Origin: Actinomycetes bacterium
Lineage (GTDB): Bacteria > Actinomycetota > Acidimicrobiia > Acidimicrobiales > Bog-793
Reading direction: 5' to 3'
DNA: 51,798 bases
NCBI GenBank assembly: GCA_021829645.1
Contig: JAKBPI010000014.1
Span: 1-51,798, forward strand
Numbering within the stretch: the stretch's first letter is position 1; the number at the start of each line of letters is the position of its first letter. A program made the translations under genes and the position numbers. Below the pieces are notes generated by a model, which was not told the origin of the DNA, made no database searches, and saw only the letters and a list, made by a program, of their open reading frames with translations. Shown piece after piece: positions 33,899 to 43,970 of the stretch.

Positions 33899-35773
33899 AT
33901 GAAAAGTGATAAAAAAATACCAAACTTTCTTATTCATACACTGTTAGTCAAATACAAAAGAATAATAGCGGCGACATTGTTATTTGGTTTACTCGCTTTT
34001 ATAGCATATTTGCCCGTTTATCCTTTGGATCCAAATCAGTTGCCAAATTGCGGATGTGGAGACATAGTACAATCTACTTGGTTCTTGGCATGGGGAAAAT
34101 TCGCAATTCTGCATGGGATGAATCCTTATAGCAGTAATTGGATTAATTATCCGCTTGGTGTTAATCTAGCCACTAACGCATCTTATTCTTTATATTCGAT
34201 ACTTCTATCTCCGATTACTTCTCTATTAAATGTTATAGCGGTATACAATCTATTACTTTGGTTAGCATTCGTCTTATCTGCTCTCGCCATGTACTATGTG
34301 ATGAGCAAAATGTTTCATAGATTTACCCCTGCTTTTCTCGCAGGGCTTTTTTATGGCTTTTCTCCATATATGATTGCTGAAGGCTATGTTCATCTTAACT
34401 TAATTTTTATTCCGTTCCCTCCTCTTATTTTCTATTGTGTATACAAACTTTTTTGCACGAATAGTACTAATAAATATAAAATAGCAATATATTTGTCAAT
34501 ATTTATTGTATTGCAATACATGATGTCAAGTGAAGTTCTTGCAACTACTTTTATGATGATACTGGTAGGTCTGACAATCCTTGGGATAACACATCACAAG
34601 CAGGCAGTATATCAGGTAAAAGTGAATATACGTCCTGTCTTATTGACCGTGCTGATTGTGGGCCTGGCTCTATGGTACCCAATATATTATTCTCTTGACG
34701 GTCCGGATCACATAATTACCACGGCACACCCTTGGCTCAACCAATGGAATGCAGATCTCTTGGGTATGTTCGTGCCCACCAAAGCGCAATTGCTGTATCC
34801 GGTGAGTTGGAAAAACTTGGGTACTTCGTTTCTCAACGGCGCTTGGTATGAGAATGGGAGTTACTTGGGTTTTCCACTGCTCTTGGGGATGGCTTTGGGA
34901 TTTTATGCTTTACGAAAGAATAAATGGGTGCAGTTTTTCGGCGTGATGGCATTTTTTTCCTGGGTTCTATCATTGGGACCAATGTTGAAGGTAAATAACG
35001 TTTATATCCATGAGAAGCTGCCCTTTGATTTATTGCAACACGTATTTTTATTAAATAATATTTTGCCATCACGATTAGCTATGTATACAGACTTGTTTAT
35101 AGCAATTTTGATTGGTTTTATGATCAATTACTTACTTGAAGTATATGAAACGATTAAATCAAATAAAAATGATCTGTTACTATCGCGAGACTCCCTGAAT
35201 CCCAGGCTGAAGTTGGTATTTTCATTGCTGCTAGTTGTGATTGCCGCTTTGAGCCTTCTTCCCAATTGGCCCTATGCCAACTTGGCGCCACCCGCTTACC
35301 CTGAGAACTATTCTGCTTTTTTTACGACAAAACTTGTAGATAAAATTCCAAATGGAGCAATTACCCTGGCTTACCCGTATCCTTATTTGTACCAGACAGA
35401 AGCCATGATGTGGCAGATACTGAGCGGCATGCGCTTTCGTTTGCTGGGAGGTGATGCAATTTTCTCCATTCCGCCAGGTTATCCTTCAGGTAATCCGGCT
35501 CTGCTATCCCCCCAAGACGTAGAAAAGGCTCTTTGGTATTATGCCGGTTGGGACCCGCCTTCTCTATATCTACTACCGCCAAAGTCATCGTTACGTAGCC
35601 TGAGAAGTTTTACAAAAAAAAATCATGTTCAGGTCATATTGGTGAATACAAAAGTAGAGAATGCCGGTTGGATAATCAGATACATCAAAAATGACTTTGG
35701 TTATCCGTTAGAGCATGCTGACGGGATAGATCTCTGGGTCATATCCAACAGATCCGGCGGTGTAAAAAGTTAA
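33899..35773 (+). CDS. Polytopic membrane protein, GT-C glycosyltransferase-like
   Basis: A 624-residue protein with roughly eleven to thirteen hydrophobic helices and a hydrophilic C-terminal region of about 130 residues. After the first helix (RIIAATLLFGLLAFIAYLPVY) a loop has CGCGDIVQSTWFLAWGKFAI with Asp55, then NPYSSNWINYPLGVNL. An acidic residue in the first outer loop, followed by alternating helices, is the pattern of GT-C enzymes that use polyprenyl-linked sugars. The exact family is not recognised, and the assignment is an inference from topology. The gene is A+T-richer than its neighbours and has no clear ribosome binding site. The last 130 residues contain LAYPYPYLYQTEAMMWQ and PPGYPSGNP. 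Confidence 0.6.
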   Translation: MKSDKKIPNFLIHTLLVKYKRIIAATLLFGLLAFIAYLPVYPLDPNQLPNCGCGDIVQSTWFLAWGKFAILHGMNPYSSNWINYPLGVNLATNASYSLYSILLSPITSLLNVIAVYNLLLWLAFVLSALAMYYVMSKMFHRFTPAFLAGLFYGFSPYMIAEGYVHLNLIFIPFPPLIFYCVYKLFCTNSTNKYKIAIYLSIFIVLQYMMSSEVLATTFMMILVGLTILGITHHKQAVYQVKVNIRPVLLTVLIVGLALWYPIYYSLDGPDHIITTAHPWLNQWNADLLGMFVPTKAQLLYPVSWKNLGTSFLNGAWYENGSYLGFPLLLGMALGFYALRKNKWVQFFGVMAFFSWVLSLGPMLKVNNVYIHEKLPFDLLQHVFLLNNILPSRLAMYTDLFIAILIGFMINYLLEVYETIKSNKNDLLLSRDSLNPRLKLVFSLLLVVIAALSLLPNWPYANLAPPAYPENYSAFFTTKLVDKIPNGAITLAYPYPYLYQTEAMMWQILSGMRFRLLGGDAIFSIPPGYPSGNPALLSPQDVEKALWYYAGWDPPSLYLLPPKSSLRSLRSFTKKNHVQVILVNTKVENAGWIIRYIKNDFGYPLEHADGIDLWVISNRSGGVKS

Positions 35774-35918
35774 GAATTCGTTTTATAAATGTTCACCGAC
35801 TCCGGACCTTTTGTCAGTCGGATGGCTTTGATTGAAGATATGTCAGTATAGTATAGGTGTATATGTACCCGTTGGATCTCGTTGTAGAACAAGCTACCGA
35901 AGCATCTAAGAGCAAGAG

Positions 35919-38270
35919 ATGAATTCCGAAATAACATTTACCGCGGATAATGTTCTTGAAGATAGCTGTTCCGAAACGGAGAAGCATGCCGGTTTTGATT
36001 CCTATGCTCAAGGAGAAGCGAGTAACGTGTCTTCTCCGAGACGCTTTCTCAACAGGGAAGCTTCGTGGTTGGCTTTTGCCATGAGGCTTTTGGATTTGAG
36101 TGGCGACATGACCATCCCCCTTTTGGAGAGGGCAAAGTTTTTAGCTATATTTTCCTCCGGTCTTGACGAGTTTCTCCAGGTTAGGGTAGCCGGCATCAAA
36201 GAACAGATTGCTGTCGGACTTAAATCGACTTCTCCGGACGGCATGTATCCGGAGGAACAACTGGACATGATCAGAAGTATGATCAAGATTTGCATCAAGA
36301 GGGCTAATAGGATTTTTACCGCCCATTTACAACCTGCTTTACAAAAAGAAGGCATCCGAATTACCGATTACGCTGCATTGCCGGATGATGCGAAAAGTAG
36401 CCTAAAAGTGCTTTTCACCAAAGAAATATTTCCGGTGTTAACCCCGCTTGCCGTGGATCCCGGACACCCTTTCCCTTACATATCTAATCTTTCTCTCAAT
36501 ATTGCTGTTTTTGTGGTTGACAATTTGACGGGCGACAGGCGTTTTGCCAGAGTCAAAGTCCCCACCCCTTTATTGCCGCGCTATGTATCGGTCGGAGGTG
36601 AAAACGAAAATATTCTGGTACCGTTGGAACAGGTGATAGCCGCCCATCTGAGTGATCTGTTCCCGCAAATGGAAGTAGAGAGTTCCTATGCTTTCAGGGT
36701 GGTAAGGAATGCGGACCTGGATTTTGACGAAGACGAGGCCGACGACCTCTTGGAGGCAATCGAACTTGAACTCAGGAAAAGACGTCGGTTCGGCAGGGCT
36801 GTGTGTATAGAAGTTCAGTCTGCCATGCCGCAGGAAATGCGTGAAGTGCTTTTGGGTGAATTGGAGCTCGAGGCAGGAGATTGTTATGAATATGAAGGTC
36901 AGCTGGACTTTTCTTCTCTCTGGATGCTGTATGACCTAAATCGCTTTGATCTAAAATATCCCGATTGGACGCCGGCCCAGATTCCCGATCTGATATCAGA
37001 CGATCCGGATGGTCTGAACATTTTTGATGTTTTACGGGGACAAGATATTTTAGTACATCACCCTTATGAGTCTTTTGCCGCATCAGTAGAAACATTTATC
37101 GCTCAAGCTTCTACTGACGAAAGTGTTTTAGCAATCAAGCAGACACTTTATCGCACTTCAGGTGACGCCCCTTTTGTGTCTTCGCTGAGTAGAGCCGTTG
37201 AATCCGGCAAGCAAGTGGCGGCTTTGGTGGAGTTGAAAGCTCGTTTTGACGAAGACAAAAATATTACTTGGGCAAAGCAGTTGGAACGTGCCGGAGTCCA
37301 CGTCGTCTATGGACTTGTGGGATTGAAAACACACTCCAAGACGGTACTTGTGGTTCGCAAAGAGCCCGATGGGATCAAAAGGTATGTTCATATAGGAACG
37401 GGTAATTATAATTCTAAAACGGCCAGAATATACGAAGACATGGGCATACTGTCTTCTTCGGAAAAGATAGGAGCCGACCTAACAGATCTCTTTAATTATT
37501 TGACGGGCTTTTCCAGACCCTCCAAGACCAGATCAATCATCTTGGCTCCGGATAGTTTGAGAAATTGCCTGTTGCAAAAAATTCAGGAGCAAGCCATGCT
37601 TGGTCCTGAAGGTGAAATCGTACTAAAGGCAAATGGACTTACCGACCCTCAGATTATTGACAGCCTTTATCAGGCCAGCCAGCAGGGAACTAAAATTATC
37701 TTGATAATAAGGGGTATATGTTCTCTGAGACCGCAGGTTAAAGGTTTGTCTGAAAATATAACGGTACGCTCTATTGTGGGAAGATTTTTGGAACACTCCA
37801 GGATCTATAGATTTGGTCGACCCAATTTTCCCGACGAAAGCGCCTCGGAACTTTTCCTAGCCAGACAATTACAGAAAGGTAATCGAGACATTTTGGATGC
37901 GCTGGAGCAGAATATTCTGGTTGGAGGAGCAAAAGCATTTTTTATACCGAACACCAATATTGGCGAAAATCATCAATCTGCGATTTTTGGAGCTCAGTAT
38001 TTTATGGGTTCAGCAGATCTCATGGAAAGAAACTTTGATAGGAGAATAGAAGCAGTCATTCCCATAGAAAATGTTTCACTCTGTGCCAGATTGGAAGGTA
38101 TTTTGCAAATGTGCCTTTTGGACGACTTATTTTCATGGGAACTTCAAAGCGATTCTTCTTGGGTAAGAAAGCAATCTGCCAATAACATATCAGCACAAAA
38201 TATATTTATGCAGCTAAGTACCTATAATATGGCCAGGAAACGCCATTTGGATGAAATGCATAGAGACTGA
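35919..38270 (+). CDS. ppk1: Polyphosphate kinase 1
   Basis: Reversibly makes inorganic polyphosphate from ATP, a store used in stress. The protein has 783 residues; the first 40 are a polar non-conserved extension before RRFLNREASWLAFAMRLL, the usual PPK1 beginning. Domains follow in order: N, head (VKVPTPLLPRYV), C1 with His491 in YVHIGTGNYNSKTARIYED, which matches the autophosphorylated His of PPK1, and C2 with His626 in EHSRIYRFG, the second essential His. YRTSGDAPFV and ARFDEDKNI segments are also characteristic. It stands alone on the plus strand; no ppx or MutT gene is adjacent. Confidence 0.97.
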   Translation: MNSEITFTADNVLEDSCSETEKHAGFDSYAQGEASNVSSPRRFLNREASWLAFAMRLLDLSGDMTIPLLERAKFLAIFSSGLDEFLQVRVAGIKEQIAVGLKSTSPDGMYPEEQLDMIRSMIKICIKRANRIFTAHLQPALQKEGIRITDYAALPDDAKSSLKVLFTKEIFPVLTPLAVDPGHPFPYISNLSLNIAVFVVDNLTGDRRFARVKVPTPLLPRYVSVGGENENILVPLEQVIAAHLSDLFPQMEVESSYAFRVVRNADLDFDEDEADDLLEAIELELRKRRRFGRAVCIEVQSAMPQEMREVLLGELELEAGDCYEYEGQLDFSSLWMLYDLNRFDLKYPDWTPAQIPDLISDDPDGLNIFDVLRGQDILVHHPYESFAASVETFIAQASTDESVLAIKQTLYRTSGDAPFVSSLSRAVESGKQVAALVELKARFDEDKNITWAKQLERAGVHVVYGLVGLKTHSKTVLVVRKEPDGIKRYVHIGTGNYNSKTARIYEDMGILSSSEKIGADLTDLFNYLTGFSRPSKTRSIILAPDSLRNCLLQKIQEQAMLGPEGEIVLKANGLTDPQIIDSLYQASQQGTKIILIIRGICSLRPQVKGLSENITVRSIVGRFLEHSRIYRFGRPNFPDESASELFLARQLQKGNRDILDALEQNILVGGAKAFFIPNTNIGENHQSAIFGAQYFMGSADLMERNFDRRIEAVIPIENVSLCARLEGILQMCLLDDLFSWELQSDSSWVRKQSANNISAQNIFMQLSTYNMARKRHLDEMHRD

Positions 38271-38707
38271 CGGAGCATCGCTTTAAACATGTGTCCCTCA
38301 GAAAGCTTGAGATGTCGTATGGTTTGGCTAAAAAGTGTATAAAAACTGTTTGTCGCAGTAATCGCATCGGGATAACCCTATTTTCTCTTAAAATTAGATG
38401 TAAAGCCATCATTCCTACAGTGAAAATAAATTACAATTCCAGCCGTTAGTAATAAAGTTCTCTGCCACACAACTTATCGGTTACTTTATCGATAGGTATG
38501 GCAGTAAGGTTACGTGATTTAGATGCTACATAAAAAAACTCTTGACTTATCAATTCTAACGGTGGAAAATGGGAATAGGTTCTTCTTGGGTGCCTCTAGT
38601 CAAGGGATAAGTGGTGTTGATGTAGAATCAAGTTGCTTTGAGGTGACAGATATGCTGTATAAACATGGAAATGCAGCGATGTCTACTATGCGATATATGG
38701 GGGTGAA
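38271..38707. other. Gene-free gap before the EAL gene
   Basis: About 440 bases without a supported gene. A 74-codon frame (38523-38747) overlaps the next gene and resembles nothing known. TTGACT at 38542-38547 with GAAAAT at 38565-38570 (17 bp) is a weak promoter candidate. TATCGATA (about 38486-38493) is a small palindrome. No c-di-GMP riboswitch consensus was recognised. Confidence 0.4.
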
Positions 38708-41266
38708 ATGCACGGTGACAATGTCGAAGGCTTTAATGATAGCCTAACTGTTGCTGACCCTGCCATGGGTGCGGGTGCCGCCAGATCCGTTTTTGCTTTC
38801 CACTCCGTGTCTGCCTCCTTGATACTGGCCGGCGTGGTCTTTTTCATCACGGCCATATTTCATCATCCGAAAGCAAACTTGGCAGGTCTTTTGGTGGTGG
38901 CGGGCGCATGTGTTGTGATGGGCATAACAATACGTAGCATCCCGAATAAGTACAAGCAACTAGATGATTTGTCGTCGCTCGTGAGTATAGGGACTATATT
39001 AATAGCTTTTGCCGAAGTCTTTTCATATCAATATTCAGGTGCTTACCATATCGTCTTGGTTTGGCCATTTGTGGCCGGTGCGGCTTTCCTTACAAGACGA
39101 TATCTGGTATCTACGGCAATTTTAACCATGGTAGCCATTTTTGCGGCCATAGTTTTGCAGGCCAATATGGGAGACAATCTTTCTTCCTATGACATCATTA
39201 CACAGATTATCCTTTTGTATACCACGATGATTTTAGTAAGTGGAATTTTGCGTTTAGTGGAGTCAAGACTGATTTCGTCTCAGCGCGAGTTGGAAAAGGT
39301 GTTTTCATCTTCTTCTGGAGGATTGGCGCTGATCGCCCAAGATAACAGATTGACAAGAGCAAACGATATATTCTGTCAGTTGCTTGGTTTCACAATGACA
39401 GAAGCTATAGGAAAAGACGTAAGCGCCATTATCTACCAAGAAGACGATCCGAGTTGGGTTCGTCGTCTCAATTGGTTAAAGCAAGGACGGATACCAGAGA
39501 TTGCTACCGACCAGCGCTTTGTTCGTGCCGACGGAGAAGTATTCTGGGCACGGATTAGAACATCCTTGATGCCTGACGGCACTATATTCTTGGAACTACA
39601 CGAATTGCAAGGCGTTGGCGTTACTGCTTCCAGAAGGGCCGTGCGTGCGGCATCAGAACTGGATGACCTGACACAAATTGCCTCTAGATCTGAGGTGGTA
39701 AAGCAAGTAACATCATTTTTAGTACGCTCCTCTGCCTCTAATATCCCTACGTGTATATTACTTATGGATCTGGATAGATTTAGTGAAATCAATGAGTCGC
39801 TCGGACACGAAAAAGGCGATTTGGCGTTAATTGCCGTAGCAGAAAGGCTTGCGACAAGAGTAGACCCGCCGGAAATCTTGGGGAGGCTTTCTGCCGACAG
39901 GTTCGTAGTGGTTTTCCCGGCATGCAAAGACGAGAAGGAAGCACTGGTAAAAGCCAATAAATTCATGCATTTGTTTGAAGAACCCTTTAATTCGGTTGCT
40001 TCTGGTCTGGTTTTAGGTGTTACGGCGGGTATGGCTCTGTCTTTGCCCGGTACCAGTCCTACTAGTTTGTTGCGCGATGCCGAAATCGCTCTCAAAAAAG
40101 CAAAAGAACGTCGGCGCGGCGGTGTATCTATCTTTGAGTCGACTATGCGTAAGTCGGCTGAGTTGCGAGTGGTAAGAGAAAGTGAACTCAGAGCAGCTGT
40201 GGGTAGGCAAGAGTTTATAGTTTATTATCAGCCTATCGTAGACGTCATAACCGGCGAAGTCAACGCTTTGGAAGCTTTGGTGCGTTGGCAGCATCCCACC
40301 AGAGGGATAGTAATGCCCGGAGATTTTATCCCGCTGGCCGAAGAACTCGGGCTGACCGTTCTAATCGACGAGATAGGTAAGTTTGTCTTGGGAAGAGCCG
40401 TTGCCGATTTAATCAGATTTCGCAAAGCTAATCCAAAAGCAGCCAGACTTCGTATGTGTGTTAATATGTCCGCTTATCAACTGAGCTTGGGTCGGGAATT
40501 GGTAGAGGATGTAACCGATTTGATGTCTAAAGCAGATATTGGTAAAGGAGAATTGGAACTGGAACTTACTGAATCCATGTTGATGAATGATCCGATGGTT
40601 CCGGAAACACTGTCTCTCTTGAGGAAAGCCGGCGCGGATGTCGTTTTGGATGACTTCGGTACCGGGTACTCTTCGCTCAGCTACCTCTCGCAATATCCGG
40701 TAGATGTAGTAAAAGTCGACCAAAGTTTCGTTGCCGAACTCGGTATGGATGCCCGGGCTGAAGCACTGGTGAGGGCAATAGTGGATATGGCCTCGGCACT
40801 GGGTTTGAGACTTATCGCCGAAGGTGCAGAAACTTTGGAGCAGCTTTCTCTTTTACGGGAAATGGGTTGTAAATACGTACAGGGATATCTATTTTCCAGG
40901 CCTCATCCCGCTAAAGATATAGTGCCCATGTTGGACGGTTTTGATATGTCGAAGTTTACAATCCAAGATCTGTCTTCGGTGAAATCCGGAGCGTCGAGAG
41001 AGGTCAGAATGCTGACCCATAAAGAGGATGACCGTTCTTCTTCCGAAGGTGAAGCAGCAGCAGCCGGCGATACTAAGCAGCAGAAAAAAGAAACAGAAAA
41101 TCTTCAGCAAAGATTGATAGATAATTTTGAGTTCGATAAGTCAAATAAACTGGCAGAAGATGACGATTTCTTTCCCGATGATGATCCGGACGGTACGGAT
41201 CCCGATAATGGCATGAAGAAAAGACATAGCAGGAGAGATAAATTTACCCTGAGGCATAGCGCCTGA
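38708..41266 (+). CDS. Membrane PAS-GGDEF(degenerate)-EAL protein, likely c-di-GMP phosphodiesterase
   Basis: An 852-residue signalling protein. Six membrane helices (about 30-185) are followed by a PAS-like domain (about 195-300), a GGDEF-like domain and an EAL domain. The GGDEF signature is replaced by SADRF (395-399), so diguanylate cyclase activity is not expected. The EAL domain keeps Glu522 (LEALVRW), LTESMLM, DDFGTGYSSLSYL, KVDQSF and EGAETLEQL, the metal and catalytic positions, so hydrolysis of c-di-GMP is expected, with the degenerate GGDEF as a possible GTP-sensing regulator. The C-terminal 110 residues are polar and acidic. The GGGGGTG just upstream of the ATG is close, so the start is uncertain. 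It ends seven bases from the convergent YbhN-type gene. Confidence 0.9.
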   Translation: MHGDNVEGFNDSLTVADPAMGAGAARSVFAFHSVSASLILAGVVFFITAIFHHPKANLAGLLVVAGACVVMGITIRSIPNKYKQLDDLSSLVSIGTILIAFAEVFSYQYSGAYHIVLVWPFVAGAAFLTRRYLVSTAILTMVAIFAAIVLQANMGDNLSSYDIITQIILLYTTMILVSGILRLVESRLISSQRELEKVFSSSSGGLALIAQDNRLTRANDIFCQLLGFTMTEAIGKDVSAIIYQEDDPSWVRRLNWLKQGRIPEIATDQRFVRADGEVFWARIRTSLMPDGTIFLELHELQGVGVTASRRAVRAASELDDLTQIASRSEVVKQVTSFLVRSSASNIPTCILLMDLDRFSEINESLGHEKGDLALIAVAERLATRVDPPEILGRLSADRFVVVFPACKDEKEALVKANKFMHLFEEPFNSVASGLVLGVTAGMALSLPGTSPTSLLRDAEIALKKAKERRRGGVSIFESTMRKSAELRVVRESELRAAVGRQEFIVYYQPIVDVITGEVNALEALVRWQHPTRGIVMPGDFIPLAEELGLTVLIDEIGKFVLGRAVADLIRFRKANPKAARLRMCVNMSAYQLSLGRELVEDVTDLMSKADIGKGELELELTESMLMNDPMVPETLSLLRKAGADVVLDDFGTGYSSLSYLSQYPVDVVKVDQSFVAELGMDARAEALVRAIVDMASALGLRLIAEGAETLEQLSLLREMGCKYVQGYLFSRPHPAKDIVPMLDGFDMSKFTIQDLSSVKSGASREVRMLTHKEDDRSSSEGEAAAAGDTKQQKKETENLQQRLIDNFEFDKSNKLAEDDDFFPDDDPDGTDPDNGMKKRHSRRDKFTLRHSA

Positions 41267-41273
41267 TTCTTGT

Positions 41274-42398
41274 CTAAGGTTGAATATCTGACATATCTCC
41301 GGTATGTGCTTCCTGGGCCATTTCGTGAATGGCTTTCCTGCTTTTTTTGATTCGGGACCCTTTTTCAAAACGCAAAGATATGTACGCTAACGTGCCCAGT
41401 GGGATGGGAAGCCAGTAATTTACAAGACGCCAACCTATTACAGCTAAGAAAGCCGCACTGTAGGGCATACCAAAACTTGTCAAGAGACCTGCAGCAACGA
41501 ATTCGACGACTCCCAGTCCTCCCGGGGTTATGGGCAAAACGGCCAGGACATTAGCTACTCCGTAAGCTACAAACAACTCAAAAGGTAAAACATAGTGACC
41601 TATGGAAGCAGCAAATGCCCAAAGTGAAGCCGCGTCAAGTAACCAGTTGGCGGCAGCCCAAACTATAGCCATCTTGAGCCTTGTCCTGTCTCTTCCCAGG
41701 TCCCTTAGGGAACTGCCTATCTTTAGTACGAACGCATTTACCTGCTCTTCTGTTATTTTTGGAATTGGTTTTGTAATGACTCTCAATATTTTGCTAGCGG
41801 TAACCTCACCTTTAGTCATGGCAAAAATTAATATACCTATTAGAAGTAGAGCCAGTAACCCTATGAGCAGGGCGATGGATTCGTATGCGGAATGTAATCC
41901 GGCGATAGGAATGGAAACAAAAATTGATATCCAGAGGAGCATATTTAAAACGACAGCTGACCCGATGCCCTGTGTTGCTATGGCAAATGCCGTGTCCTGC
42001 CTTGGGACCCCTCTGACGGTCAGGAGCCTGAACCCAAGGCTGGCGCTTCCGGCTGTCCCCCCCGGCACTACATGTGCTAAAGCATTCCCGGCCAGGTCAA
42101 TTCTGAAAATAGTAAAAAGCGAAGGCGGGTTGTTGGGAAGAAGTGATCGGCTCAATATGGCGTAGGCCCAAAGCGAAGCCGCTTCCAATAAGATTCCGCC
42201 CATGATCCAAAAAGGATTAATTTTACTTAAGACGTTTAGATGTTTTCCGGCATTGGTCAGTTCGGGAACGACAAAGTATATTATAAAAATTGCCAATATG
42301 AAAAATGTTGCTCCGTGTCTGAGCGGAGCCGGTATGTGCTTTAGAAGGCTCTTTCTTTTTGTGGGTTCTGCTGCTGTTATACTTTCCGGTTTGTCCAT
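41274..42398 (-). CDS. YbhN/UPF0104 family flippase-like membrane protein
   Basis: A 374-residue protein of the LPG_synthase_TM (UPF0104) family with about eight membrane helices. The characteristic NALAHVVPGGTAGSASLGFRLL and VLPITPGGLGVVEFVAAGLL segments are present. The family includes the membrane part of lysylphosphatidylglycerol synthase, but this protein lacks the aminoacyl transferase domain, so it is probably a lipid or lipid-linked-sugar translocase; the substrate is unknown. A polar Lys/Thr-rich N-terminus of about 25 residues precedes the first helix and a charged tail ends the protein. It is convergent with the EAL gene and follows menF on the same strand after 216 bases. Confidence 0.85.
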   Translation of the reverse strand: MDKPESITAAEPTKRKSLLKHIPAPLRHGATFFILAIFIIYFVVPELTNAGKHLNVLSKINPFWIMGGILLEAASLWAYAILSRSLLPNNPPSLFTIFRIDLAGNALAHVVPGGTAGSASLGFRLLTVRGVPRQDTAFAIATQGIGSAVVLNMLLWISIFVSIPIAGLHSAYESIALLIGLLALLLIGILIFAMTKGEVTASKILRVITKPIPKITEEQVNAFVLKIGSSLRDLGRDRTRLKMAIVWAAANWLLDAASLWAFAASIGHYVLPFELFVAYGVANVLAVLPITPGGLGVVEFVAAGLLTSFGMPYSAAFLAVIGWRLVNYWLPIPLGTLAYISLRFEKGSRIKKSRKAIHEMAQEAHTGDMSDIQP

Positions 42399-42614
42399 GA
42401 ATATATCTTTTGTTCCCTAGAAGACGTCTTTAGGCGGATATTCAAAAACTTTTCTGACAGACTGTACGTAGTATTTGATACAGGGTGTTTTGGTGATAAG
42501 CTTTGCTCTCATTTTCAGTATCAGTATAGCAAAAGCTGTTAAATTTTTTCTTTCGAATAACCCGATGACTTCAGTCTGAGAAGAAGTGATATGTAGGTCA
42601 TTTGAGCGATGATG

Positions 42615-43946
42615 TTAAGGTCTGACTATAGCCGCAAGAAGAGCCTGAAGTTTCAATTGGGTTTCGGTCAGCTCATCGCTTGGGTCGGAGTCTTTTATGA
42701 TGCCGACACCAGCCATCAATTCAGCAGTGTTACCCTTGATCCAAGCTGATCTGATCCCTAGATAAAAAGTACCATTACCGCCTTTCTCGACAAACCCGAG
42801 AGGGGCACCATATTGATGGCGGGGGACTTCTTCGAATCGATGGATGGCCTCAAGGGAAGCTTCTAGCGGGATGCCCGCTACTGCCGGTGTGGGGTGTAAA
42901 GCCGATACAAGTTCAAGGATACCGGCATAGGGCGCTTTCAGTTCGCCGGTGATGTTACTCTGAATGTGTGTCACGTTTCTCAGAAAGAGAAGTTCAGGAT
43001 AGGGACGTTCAATTTCTTTGTTGCAAAAAGCAGATAGCTTATCCATAATATAGCTGACCACGTAGTTATGTTCAAGCAGGTTTTTTTCCGAAGAAACCAG
43101 GTGATCGGCCAGCTCTTTGTCTTCTTCTGTAACCCCGGACCTTGCTATTGTTCCGGCCAACGGCGAGGAAATAATATGGGCACCTTCTTTTTTTATCAAG
43201 AGTTCCGGGCTGGCCCCGATAAAATCTCCTATCGCGAATGTAAGACATGACGGGTGAAGGGTTCTCAGTCTTTCCAGAAGTATTGCTCTATTGAATTTTC
43301 TGTTTGCTTTTACGGTTATTTTGCGAGCCAGTACGACTTTTTCTAATTCGGATGAGTTAATTAATTTGACGGCATCTCTGACAGAGTTTAAGAAATGCTC
43401 ATGGGTGTGGAGGGAGTGTAAGTTGAATTCATCTGGGCATAGGTTATCTATTGTGGCATCGGTATCGGAAAAATAATTGGGTAGATTTCTGTGAATATCT
43501 AATAATTCATCGATGTGTGCCACTGCTATTACCGCAGGGTGGTGATCGCGATGCCGCAAAAATGCCAGTTGCGGAAAGAATATTTTTACTTCTGTGTCCG
43601 GGATGAAGTCCAAAGCGCCTATGGCTATAGGATTGGGAAGGGTGCTTTGCGTAAAGTGGGTTTTTTCTTGTTCTGCCACGGGTCGAGCGTTGGGTGATGA
43701 CGTTTGTTCCAGATCAGAGATATTTATCTCGATGATACCGTCAAGCTTTTTTTGTATCTCGTGTAGAGCCTGATGATCACGTAAGCCGTTCGTAACGCTA
43801 AAGCGATAAGCTACGCCGAAAGCAAATACGGCAAAGTCATTACACTCAAGAACGGTTCCGTCTTTGTAGGCGCGTAACTTGGCAGCGTCAAATGTCTCTT
43901 CGCTTACAAAGCGGGTAAAGTAATATAATTGGTTTTTGTCAGTCAT
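42615..43946 (-). CDS. menF: Isochorismate synthase
   Basis: Converts chorismate to isochorismate, the first committed step of menaquinone (or siderophore) synthesis. The protein has 443 residues with a variable N-terminal half. The C-terminal chorismate-binding domain starts near LHSLHTHEHFLNSVRDAVKL. It includes KVVLARKI, the FIGASPELLI segment, SSPLAGTIARSG, SHIQSNITGEL-like THIQSNITG and LHPTPAVAGIP, which are typical of MenF/EntC enzymes. The ubiE/menG gene lies 24 bases upstream on the same strand, so the menaquinone role is favoured over a siderophore. The other men genes are not in this window. Confidence 0.93.
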   Translation of the reverse strand: MTDKNQLYYFTRFVSEETFDAAKLRAYKDGTVLECNDFAVFAFGVAYRFSVTNGLRDHQALHEIQKKLDGIIEINISDLEQTSSPNARPVAEQEKTHFTQSTLPNPIAIGALDFIPDTEVKIFFPQLAFLRHRDHHPAVIAVAHIDELLDIHRNLPNYFSDTDATIDNLCPDEFNLHSLHTHEHFLNSVRDAVKLINSSELEKVVLARKITVKANRKFNRAILLERLRTLHPSCLTFAIGDFIGASPELLIKKEGAHIISSPLAGTIARSGVTEEDKELADHLVSSEKNLLEHNYVVSYIMDKLSAFCNKEIERPYPELLFLRNVTHIQSNITGELKAPYAGILELVSALHPTPAVAGIPLEASLEAIHRFEEVPRHQYGAPLGFVEKGGNGTFYLGIRSAWIKGNTAELMAGVGIIKDSDPSDELTETQLKLQALLAAIVRP

Positions 43947-43970
43947 GGTGCTTTTCTGTATCGTTAAAAA

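Noticed and set aside
38523-38747. 74-residue frame before the EAL gene
   Set aside because: It overlaps the start of a well supported gene and resembles no family.
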